Assembly: GCA_946885815.1 (NCBI GenBank)
Contig: CAMPHE010000141.1
Span: 1-5,373, forward strand
DNA length: 5,373 nt
Reading direction: 5' to 3'
Source of the DNA: an uncultured Arenimonas sp.
GTDB lineage: Bacteria > Pseudomonadota > Gammaproteobacteria > Xanthomonadales > Xanthomonadaceae
This document shows, piece by piece, positions 1 to 5,373 of the stretch. Positions within the stretch are counted from its first letter, which is position 1, and each line of letters starts with the position of its first letter. The notes under the pieces were generated by a model. The model was not told where the DNA came from. It was given only the letters and a program-made list of their open reading frames with translations, and did not search any database. A program made the translations under genes and the position numbers.

Positions 1-400
1 AGATCAGGATCGCCAGCGCGTTGACGAAGCCGGTGACCACCGAGCGCGAGACGAAACGCATCAGCGTGTTGAGCCGCAGCGCGCCGGCGAAGATCTGCAG
101 CACCCCGGTCAGGATCGTCGCGGCGAACAGGTACTGCAGCCCGTGGTCCTTCACCAGGTCGACCATCAGCAGCGCCATCGCGCCGGTCGCGGCCGAGATC
201 ATGCCCGGCCGGCCGCCGGCGATCGCGGTGATCACCGCGATGCAGAACGACGCGTACAGGCCGACCTTCGGGTCGACGCCGGCGATCAGCGAGAAGGCGA
301 TGGCTTCGGGAATCAGCGCCAGCGCGACCAGCACGCCGGACAGCAGATCGCCGCGGACATTGCCGAACCACTGCTCGCGCAGGGGGTAGGAGACGGACAT
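1..400 (-). CDS. SulP-family inorganic anion transporter, N-terminal part (runs off left edge)
   Basis: Reading the minus strand from the ATG at 400-398 gives 133 uninterrupted codons to the left edge, so the 3' part of the gene is missing. The protein begins [14 protein letters not shown] and enters hydrophobic segments at about residues 18-40, 46-62, 66-83 and 89-108. The stretch [20 protein letters not shown] (residues 30-49) is the conserved first-helix/loop signature of the SulP (SLC26) family. [17 protein letters not shown] (63-79) and [12 protein letters not shown] (122-133) also fit this family. SulP proteins are inner-membrane carriers or channels for sulfate, bicarbonate or other anions, usually ending in a cytoplasmic STAS domain, which is not in view. 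The substrate cannot be told from this part; sulfate or bicarbonate are the usual options. The start is supported by GGAG eight bases upstream and by the family-like N terminus. The gene is divergent from the phosphatase gene. Confidence 0.92.
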   Translation of the reverse strand, partial: MSVSYPLREQWFGNVRGDLLSGVLVALALIPEAIAFSLIAGVDPKVGLYASFCIAVITAIAGGRPGMISAATGAMALLMVDLVKDHGLQYLFAATILTGVLQIFAGALRLNTLMRFVSRSVVTGFVNALAILI

Positions 401-408
401 CGGAAATT

Positions 409-412
409 CTCC
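409..412 (-). promoter_or_regulatory. Ribosome binding site of the SulP gene
   Basis: On the minus strand GGAG is followed by AATTTCCG and then the ATG at 400-398, a spacing of 8 bases. No ATG or GTG occurs in this frame for at least 90 bases upstream, so this site fixes the start. Confidence 0.7.
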
Positions 413-544
413 ACGCGCCCGGGACGGACGCGGATGGCGGAACAGGACTGAGGCACGACGAGACGCGCCCGCGGCGGGGCGGGTGACCGATGGACCGGGT
501 CAGGGTGGCGTCATTCGCATGCGGGGCGGGACGAAAGGGGGGCG

Positions 545-550
545 ATTCTA
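545..550 (-). promoter_or_regulatory. Possible -10 box for the SulP gene
   Basis: The minus strand reads TAGAAT here, one mismatch from TATAAT, inside an otherwise GC-rich region. Initiation a few bases downstream would leave a leader of about 135 bases before the SulP start. I find no good -35 hexamer at 16-19 bases spacing, so the call rests on the -10 box alone. No comparable box for the phosphatase gene on the plus strand was found. Confidence 0.3.
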
Positions 551-639
551 GCGCCGATGGCGACGGCGCCGCGAACGTGGCTTCCGGCACGCTCGTGGCC
601 GGTCCCCGGGGTCTAGCGTCGCGGCACGTCCCGACCCGC

Positions 640-643
640 GGAG
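640..643 (+). promoter_or_regulatory. Ribosome binding site of the phosphatase gene
   Basis: GGAG is followed by CCCGCC and then the ATG at 650, a spacing of 6 bases. An in-frame TAG stop at 614-616 lies upstream, and no other start codon occurs in frame between that stop and 650, so ATG 650 is the only upstream-most start possible. Confidence 0.75.
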
Positions 644-649
644 CCCGCC

Positions 650-2716
650 ATGCCGACCCTCGACCGTCGCCAGTTCCTGCAACTCGCCGCCGCGATGGGC
701 GCGACGCTCGCGTGGGGCTGCGCGGCCGTGCGCCCGTCGACGACGGGATGGCGCGAGCGCCGCGACCGGTTCCCGCAGGGCGTCGCTTCCGGCGACCCCG
801 ATGCGAACAGCGTGCTGCTGTGGACGCGGCGCCCGTACGACGACGGTCGCGAACGCGCGACGCTGCTCGTCGAAGTCGCGGAGGATCCCGGTTTCACGCG
901 CGTGATCGCCACCACCGCCGCGCCGGTGCTGGCCGCGGCCGACTGGACCTGCCGGGTGCTGGTCGGCGACCTGCGCCCGGCCGGCGAATACTGGTACCGG
1001 TTCGTCGACGAGGACGGCCATGGCAGCCGCATCGGCCGCACGCTGACCGCGCCCGCGGCCGACGACCCGCGCCCCGCCCGCTTCGCCTTCGTCAGCTGCC
1101 AGAGCCTGCCCGAGGGCGCGATGAACGCGTACCGGAAGATGATCTTCGAGGACGAGCGCGCGGTGGCGGACGAGCGGCTCGGCTTCGTGCTGCACCTCGG
1201 CGATTTCATCTACGAGGTCGTGCAGAGCCCCGAGCAGGTGGTGAACGGCAAGCGCTACGACCGCGTCATCACTTTCCCGGTGAAATTCCCGCAGGGCCGG
1301 CCGGTCGCCGGCAACCGGTTCATGGCGCCGGTGTCGCTGGCCGATTACCGCGCGCTCTATCACGCCTATCTGCGCGATCCCGACCTGCAGGACGCCCGCG
1401 CGCGCTTTCCGTTCGTGCCCATCTGGGACAACCACGAGTTCTCGTGGCAGGGCTGGCAGTCGATCGCCGGGTTCGGCGAAGGCCCGGTGCCGGCGCAGTC
1501 GTTGAAGGTGGCGGCCAACCAGGCGTGGTTCGAATACCAGCCGGCGCGGGTGACGCAGCCCGGGCGGTCGCTCGACTACTTCGATGCGCCGAGCGTGGTC
1601 GACACCCCGGTCACCGAGTTCGGCGACGACGGCCTCGGGCGCGAACCGAACAACATCGCCGCGATCGAGAGCCTGATCGCGTACCGCGCGCTGCGCTGGG
1701 GCCGGCACATCGACCTGCTGATCACCGACCAGCGCAGTTTCCGCGGCCCCGATCCCTCGAACCGCGACGAGCTCGGCCCGCTGTTCGAAGGCGTGTCGTT
1801 CCCGTTCTTCCCCGAGGCGCTGGCGCGGCACATCGACGGCGGCCGCGACGTCGACGGCGGCCCGCCGGCGACGCTCGCCTTCGGCGATCGCACGATTCCC
1901 AACTTCCGCGCGACCGAACCCGCGCAGACGATGCTCGGCGCGAAGCAGAAAGCGTGGTTCCTGCAGCGACTGCGCGGCGCGACCGCGACGTGGAAGATCT
2001 GGGGCACCTCGCTGGGCACGCCCGACTGGCGCATCGACCCGCAGCACATGCCGGCGTCGATGGGCGAGTGGACCGACGGGCACGCGATCCTCGCGAGCGG
2101 CGACTGGGGCGGCACGTACGTGGAACGCGCGGAGATCTTCGATGCGGTGCGCGACGCGGGCCTGACCGGCTTCGCGATCGTCGCCGGCGACCGCCACAGC
2201 TTCTGGGCCGGGCTCGCCGCGAAGGCGCTGCCGCCGGCGGCCTTCGAGCCGGTGGGCGTCACGTTCGTCGGCGGTTCGATCACCTCGCCGGGCATGCAGG
2301 AAGCGTGGGAGCACGGCCGCAAGGACAATCCGCTGCGGCCGCTGTTCATCGCCGACCGCGCCGACGGCACGATGGCGCCGACGATGAACCTGCTGCTCAA
2401 CCACGGCGTGCGGTCGGCGCTCGAATACGCGCGCGGCGGCGACCTCGCGGCCGCGCACGCGGCGGCCGATCCCGACACCTCGCCGCATCTGTCGTTCGTC
2501 GACATGGGCGGGCACGGCTACGCGACGGTACGCGTCGACGCGACGACGCTGGCCACCGATTTCGTGTGCATCCCGCGGCCCCTCGCCCGCGCGCCGGGCG
2601 CGGACGGCGGGCCCGTGCGGTATCGCGTGCGGCATGAAGTCGCGCTCTGGGCGCCGGGCGAGGCACCGCGGATGACGCAGACCGTGCTGGAGGGCGACGC
2701 CGGGCTGTCGGTGTGA
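650..2716 (+). CDS. Alkaline phosphatase D (PhoD-like) family phosphoesterase, Tat-exported
   Basis: This is a complete 688-residue protein, stop TGA at 2714-2716. The N terminus carries a twin-arginine signal: DRRQFLQ at residues 5-11, then a short hydrophobic stretch ending in AWGCAA (21-26). It is therefore expected to be exported folded, as PhoD enzymes with bound metals are. Residues about 38-135 match the PhoD N-terminal beta domain (FPQGVASGDPDANSVLLWTR). The metallophosphatase domain follows, with FVSCQ (Cys150), HLGDFIYE (Asp185, Tyr188), WDNHEF (Asp260, Asn261, His262), TDQRSF (359-364) and GDRHSFW (Asp514, His516). In PhoD enzymes the residues at these motifs bind iron and calcium; the cysteine is an iron ligand in Bacillus subtilis PhoD. 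The likely reaction is hydrolysis of phosphomono- or diesters outside the cytoplasm. At 688 residues it is about 100 longer than B. subtilis PhoD. Extra length probably lies around residues 200-235 and in a helical stretch near 540-605 before SFVDMGGHGYA (615-625). I see no Pho box. The exact substrate is unknown; phoD is not given as a symbol because family members vary in function. Confidence 0.93.
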   Translation: MPTLDRRQFLQLAAAMGATLAWGCAAVRPSTTGWRERRDRFPQGVASGDPDANSVLLWTRRPYDDGRERATLLVEVAEDPGFTRVIATTAAPVLAAADWTCRVLVGDLRPAGEYWYRFVDEDGHGSRIGRTLTAPAADDPRPARFAFVSCQSLPEGAMNAYRKMIFEDERAVADERLGFVLHLGDFIYEVVQSPEQVVNGKRYDRVITFPVKFPQGRPVAGNRFMAPVSLADYRALYHAYLRDPDLQDARARFPFVPIWDNHEFSWQGWQSIAGFGEGPVPAQSLKVAANQAWFEYQPARVTQPGRSLDYFDAPSVVDTPVTEFGDDGLGREPNNIAAIESLIAYRALRWGRHIDLLITDQRSFRGPDPSNRDELGPLFEGVSFPFFPEALARHIDGGRDVDGGPPATLAFGDRTIPNFRATEPAQTMLGAKQKAWFLQRLRGATATWKIWGTSLGTPDWRIDPQHMPASMGEWTDGHAILASGDWGGTYVERAEIFDAVRDAGLTGFAIVAGDRHSFWAGLAAKALPPAAFEPVGVTFVGGSITSPGMQEAWEHGRKDNPLRPLFIADRADGTMAPTMNLLLNHGVRSALEYARGGDLAAAHAAADPDTSPHLSFVDMGGHGYATVRVDATTLATDFVCIPRPLARAPGADGGPVRYRVRHEVALWAPGEAPRMTQTVLEGDAGLSV
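659..727 (+). other. Twin-arginine signal peptide of the phosphatase, possible lipoprotein site
   Basis: Residues 4-26 form the signal: RR at 6-7 with the pattern D-R-R-Q-F-L-Q, then a moderately hydrophobic, alanine-rich core. The sequence A-W-G-C at 21-24 resembles a weak lipobox, with Gly at -1 and Cys24 at +1 but Trp at -2. Cleavage by signal peptidase I after the alanines at 25-26 is the alternative. Confidence 0.75.
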
Positions 2717-2720
2717 TGTC

Positions 2721-2745
2721 GCCCGGGCGCGCTCACGACCCGGGC
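2721..2745. terminator. Possible bidirectional stem-loop between convergent genes
   Basis: GCCCGGG (2721-2727) and CCCGGGC (2739-2745) form a perfect 7-base inverted repeat, all G and C, with an 11-base loop. It sits in the 16-base gap between the two convergent stop codons, and its right arm lies inside the last codons of the minus-strand gene, whose stop codon falls in the loop. This position suits a shared terminator. There is no T run on either side, so it is not a textbook intrinsic terminator. It could also simply slow polymerase or protect 3' ends. Confidence 0.4.
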
Positions 2746-5373
2746 ACGGTCACCGCGGCGACGTTGTCGGCGACGTTCCGGTCGATATGCAGCGCGTACG
2801 GGTCGACGCCGGCGAACAGGGGCCGGGCGTCGACGACGACCTCGAACACCTGACGGCCCGAACGCACCCGCCGGCGCGATGCCGACAGCACCTGCGTCGT
2901 GTCGAAGGCCGCGCCGCGCGGATCGGCGGTGAACACGCCGATCGTGATCCGGTCGTCCAGCGGCGCCTCCGATTCGGCGCCGTCGCCGTCGGCATACGCC
3001 TTGCCCGCCTCGACCGGCACCGTCACCACCCACCGGCCGTCGGCGCGCCGGGTCGCGGTCGGCGCGTCCACCTTCAGGTCGTACAGCGTGATCTTCTCGA
3101 ACAGGTCGGTGATCAGCGCCTGGTCCGCCGGCGATTTCGCCTCTTCGCGCAACGCCGCGATCAGGTCCGTCGACCGGGCGTAAGGCGCGCCGCGGAAGCG
3201 ATGACGCTGCAGCAGCGTGCGCAGCGCGCGGTTCACCGCGTCCTCGCCGAGCCGGTCCTGCAACAGGTACAGCGCCAGCGGGCCCTTGCTGTACATCACG
3301 TAGCGCTGGTGGCCGACGCGCGCCAGCGGCGCCTCGCCCAGCGGCTCCCACGCGCGCCCGCCGAGGTAGCCGTCCAGCAGCTGCCGCAGGCGCCGCCGCA
3401 CCGCGGCCTCGTCCTCCACCTGCCGCATCACCATCAGTGCCGAATAGGTCGCCAGCGACTCGACCAGCAGCATCGCGCCCTCGGATTCCGCCGGCGTCAG
3501 CTGCTGGCCCCAGTACTGGTGCGCGAATTCGTGCGCGACCAGGCCGCCGACGTAGTCGATCGCGCCCGGTGCCCGCTGGTCGGAGACGAACGAGACGGTC
3601 TCGGAACTCGGGATCGTGTTCGCGAACGCCTGCGCGTAGTCGTGCGCGTAGCTCGGGAACTCGACGATGCGCGCGTCCGCGAACGGATACGGACCGAAGG
3701 CACGCTCGTAATACGCCAGCGACGCCTCGAGGCTGTCGAGCATGTGTTCGACGTTCCAGGCGTGGCCGGGGTGGTGGTACACCGCCAGGTCCACGTCGCC
3801 GGCGCGCCGGTGCGTCTCCGCGTAGCGCGCCGACTGCACGGCGAAACCGCTGCGGATCGGTGTCCGCGTCACGAAGCGCGCGGTCCGGCGGCCGTCGGCG
3901 ACGACGTCGGACACCTTGCGCCCGGGGGCGACCGGCACCTGGTCGGCGCTCGTCGACAGCGTGATGTCGGCGGTGGTCCATGACCCGCCACCGTTCGCCG
4001 TCGCGACGGCGCCGCGGTCTTCCAGCTTCGGCAGGCCCGGATGCGGCGGCAGGCCGTGGTTCGCGCGGGCGGCGGTGTCCACGAGCGCGGGCATCGCATC
4101 CATGCCGATCCCCGGCAGCAGCTCGCCGTCGCTCAGGAACGTGCCGTTGCCGGCGAGGCGCGTGTTCGGCGCGCCGTTGGGAAAGCCGCGATGGTGACGC
4201 TCCGTGCGGAACGACATCGTCCGCGTGTCGCCGGGCGCCATCGGCCGGGCGAGCCGGTAGATCCGGTACCCGAACGCCGCGTCCTCCGACGCGAGCGACC
4301 CGCCCTCGATGTCGGCGGCGAGCAGCCGCAGCGACCGGTCGTGCAGCAGCACGTGCACCTCGTCGATCGGTGCGCCGCCGAGATGCGTCAACGTGTACAC
4401 GCCGTCGACGGTGGCGCGACGCGCCTGCGGATACAGCGCCACGTCGAGTCGCACATGCGTCACCGCAGGCTGCGGCACCGCGGCGTGCTTCAGGAAGCGC
4501 CTCTCGTGCTCGGCAAGCCAGGCGTCGGCCGCGTCGAAGGTCTCGAACCGGTTCACGACGTTGGTGTTCCAGTAGACGAACCCGCCGAGGCCGATGAACG
4601 CGGACGCGGCGATCGCGGCGGTCACGCGCGACGCGCCGCCGAAGCGACGTCCGGCGATACGGAGCCGGGTGGCGAGCGGGGCTTCGACCCCGCGCCGCCA
4701 CAGCAGGCTCGCCGCCACCAGCAGCAGCACCGCGCATGCCCCCCAGTACAGGCGGAACGCCCACGCGCCCTGCCAGAACGAGGTGACGCCGTCCATGTCG
4801 CTGTAGAACACCGGCGGCCGGCCGGCGTAGTCGAGCAGATGGTGTTCCGGCATGTGGCCGGTGAACTTCGCGGCGACGTAGAGCACGAGCACGCCCCAGC
4901 CGGCGAACTTGTGCGGCACCAGCGTCTGCACGAACACCGCCAGCGCCGCCGCGAGCATCGCGTCCCAGGTCATCGGCAGCACGTACCAGAGCGCGAACGC
5001 GCCGGGCTCGAGGCGCTCGTTTCCGAACGAGGCCTGCAGCACCACGGCCACGACCGCGCTCGCGGCGAACATCGAGGCCAGCACGACGGCGATCGCCGCG
5101 GTTTTCGGCACGACGTACGCCCAGTTCGGATGCGGCGCCGCGTCGAGGATCTCGTGCGTGCGGTGCTCGCGCTCGCGCCAGACCAGCTCGCCCGCGTAGA
5201 TCACCACGATCGCGAGCGGCAGGATGATGAAGATGTCCTCCAGGTGCGGGATCACGAACGCCGCGAGCGGCCAGCTCGGCCGGCCGTCGGGATCGCGCAT
5301 GCCGAACAGCACCGACACCGTCAGCACCGCCGCGTACGCCATCAGCAGCAGGAACACCGGGCTCTTCACCACG
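2733..5373 (-). CDS. ABC-2 type permease fused to an M1-family aminopeptidase domain (5' end beyond right edge)
   Basis: The frame is open from the right edge to a TGA stop (2735-2733), at least 879 codons. Numbering here starts at the GTG at 5372-5370, which is probably internal: fusions of this type usually run to about 1,200 residues, so roughly 300 are missing. Seven hydrophobic segments are visible at about residues 4-24, 36-60, 88-115, 126-152, 156-172, 203-224 and 248-267. The loop WREREHRTHEILDA (65-78) is typical of ABC-2 permeases of this type. Arginine-rich stretches at 65-72 and 226-249 point to the cytoplasm, which places everything after residue 267 in the periplasm. That part is a metallopeptidase of family M1: a beta-rich N-terminal domain (about 303-510, with GFPNGAPNTRLAGNGTF at 396-412), the zinc site HEFAH (614-618) with a third ligand at Glu638, and YVMYSKG (691-697) with a candidate catalytic tyrosine. 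The C terminus has the family-like IDRNVADN (863-870). The likely role is peptide transport coupled to, or anchoring, a periplasmic zinc aminopeptidase; the substrate is unknown. An ATP-binding partner gene would be expected upstream, to the right of this window. Confidence 0.92.
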   Translation of the reverse strand, partial: VVKSPVFLLLMAYAAVLTVSVLFGMRDPDGRPSWPLAAFVIPHLEDIFIILPLAIVVIYAGELVWREREHRTHEILDAAPHPNWAYVVPKTAAIAVVLASMFAASAVVAVVLQASFGNERLEPGAFALWYVLPMTWDAMLAAALAVFVQTLVPHKFAGWGVLVLYVAAKFTGHMPEHHLLDYAGRPPVFYSDMDGVTSFWQGAWAFRLYWGACAVLLLVAASLLWRRGVEAPLATRLRIAGRRFGGASRVTAAIAASAFIGLGGFVYWNTNVVNRFETFDAADAWLAEHERRFLKHAAVPQPAVTHVRLDVALYPQARRATVDGVYTLTHLGGAPIDEVHVLLHDRSLRLLAADIEGGSLASEDAAFGYRIYRLARPMAPGDTRTMSFRTERHHRGFPNGAPNTRLAGNGTFLSDGELLPGIGMDAMPALVDTAARANHGLPPHPGLPKLEDRGAVATANGGGSWTTADITLSTSADQVPVAPGRKVSDVVADGRRTARFVTRTPIRSGFAVQSARYAETHRRAGDVDLAVYHHPGHAWNVEHMLDSLEASLAYYERAFGPYPFADARIVEFPSYAHDYAQAFANTIPSSETVSFVSDQRAPGAIDYVGGLVAHEFAHQYWGQQLTPAESEGAMLLVESLATYSALMVMRQVEDEAAVRRRLRQLLDGYLGGRAWEPLGEAPLARVGHQRYVMYSKGPLALYLLQDRLGEDAVNRALRTLLQRHRFRGAPYARSTDLIAALREEAKSPADQALITDLFEKITLYDLKVDAPTATRRADGRWVVTVPVEAGKAYADGDGAESEAPLDDRITIGVFTADPRGAAFDTTQVLSASRRRVRSGRQVFEVVVDARPLFAGVDPYALHIDRNVADNVAAVTVPGS

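Larger units (their letters stand above)
401..649. other. Divergent intergenic region between the SulP and phosphatase genes
   Basis: This 249-base region holds the 5' leaders of two genes pointing away from each other, so promoters for both should lie here. I see no convincing coding frame: the frames crossing it are extensions of shadow frames of the neighbours. It contains one -10-like box for the minus strand (545-550), a six-G run (537-542), an 8-base palindrome CGCATGCG (516-523), an 8-base palindrome CCCCGGGG (604-611), a weak inverted repeat TGACC/GGTCA (484-488 and 498-502), and two copies of TCTAGCG (547-553 and 612-618). None of these matches an operator that I can name. Confidence 0.75.

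Noticed and set aside
21..451. Plus-strand frames of 122 and 102 codons in the first 451 bases
   Set aside because: They lie antisense to a frame with unmistakable SulP family sequence and show no features of their own.
484..502. Inverted repeat TGACC...GGTCA as an operator
   Set aside because: Only five bases per arm with a 9-base spacer; such matches are frequent by chance and no known regulator site is recognised.
604..611. CCCCGGGG palindrome as a regulatory site or terminator for upstream transcription
   Set aside because: Eight bases of pure GC palindrome are expected by chance in DNA of this composition, it has no loop, and no gene reads into it.
548..2635. A 695-codon open frame antisense to the phosphatase gene
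   Set aside because: It is rich in Arg, Ala, His and Val, low in complexity and without motifs. Long antisense open frames are expected when third positions are mostly G or C, because stop codons become rare.
490..2637. A 715-codon open frame on the plus strand overlapping the phosphatase gene
   Set aside because: Its translation is dominated by Arg, Ala, Gly and Pro with no recognisable domain. It is a shadow frame produced by GC-rich codon use of the phosphatase gene, whose own frame has clear PhoD motifs.
2787..3983. A 398-codon plus-strand frame antisense to the M1 domain
   Set aside because: Composition is mostly Arg, Val, His and Gln with no domain and no clear ribosome binding site; best explained as a shadow of the minus-strand gene.
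2518..4764. A 748-codon minus-strand frame overlapping both the permease-peptidase gene and the end of the phosphatase gene
   Set aside because: Arg-Ala-Gly-rich translation without family features; it reads the permease-peptidase gene out of frame. The true frame carries HEFAH and the membrane segments.
5370..5372. GTG at the right edge as the true start of the permease-peptidase gene
   Set aside because: The frame is open to the edge, there is no sequence upstream to judge, and the visible protein begins inside a permease domain; it is almost certainly an internal valine codon.

Overview
The window is a strongly GC-rich stretch of bacterial chromosome with a compact gene layout. Codon third positions are mostly G or C, which is why long false open frames appear on both strands. 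The gene set is a SulP anion transporter, a Tat-exported PhoD-type phosphatase, and a permease/M1-aminopeptidase fusion of the kind common in Xanthomonadales and related Proteobacteria. This suggests a high-GC gammaproteobacterium such as a Lysobacter, Luteimonas or Xanthomonas relative. The taxonomic call is an inference from protein style only, with no marker gene to confirm it.

Layout: (1) Positions 1-400, minus strand, hold the N-terminal 133 residues of a SulP-family inorganic anion transporter; the gene runs off the left edge. (2) Positions 401-649 are a divergent intergenic region holding the leaders of both flanking genes, one plausible minus-strand -10 box and a few short palindromes. 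(3) Positions 650-2716, plus strand, hold a complete alkaline phosphatase D (PhoD-like) gene with a twin-arginine signal. (4) Positions 2717-2732 are a 16-base convergent gap, covered by a GC-rich inverted repeat that extends into the end of the next gene. (5) Positions 2733-5373, minus strand, hold the C-terminal part (at least 879 residues) of an ABC-2 type permease fused to an M1-family metallopeptidase. Its 5' end lies beyond the right edge.

The three genes do not form one operon: transporter and phosphatase diverge, and phosphatase and permease-peptidase converge. All three products act at or beyond the inner membrane: anion uptake, extracytoplasmic phosphoester hydrolysis, and a membrane-anchored peptidase whose catalytic domain is predicted to face the periplasm. 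A shared pathway is not evident. I see no RNA gene, CRISPR array, insertion sequence or other mobile element, and no clear new system. The most interesting points are the active-site variants of the M1 domain (HEXXH followed by 19 rather than 18 residues before the third zinc ligand, and no GAMEN motif) and of the phosphatase (a DNHE motif, and a cysteine at the end of the Tat signal).
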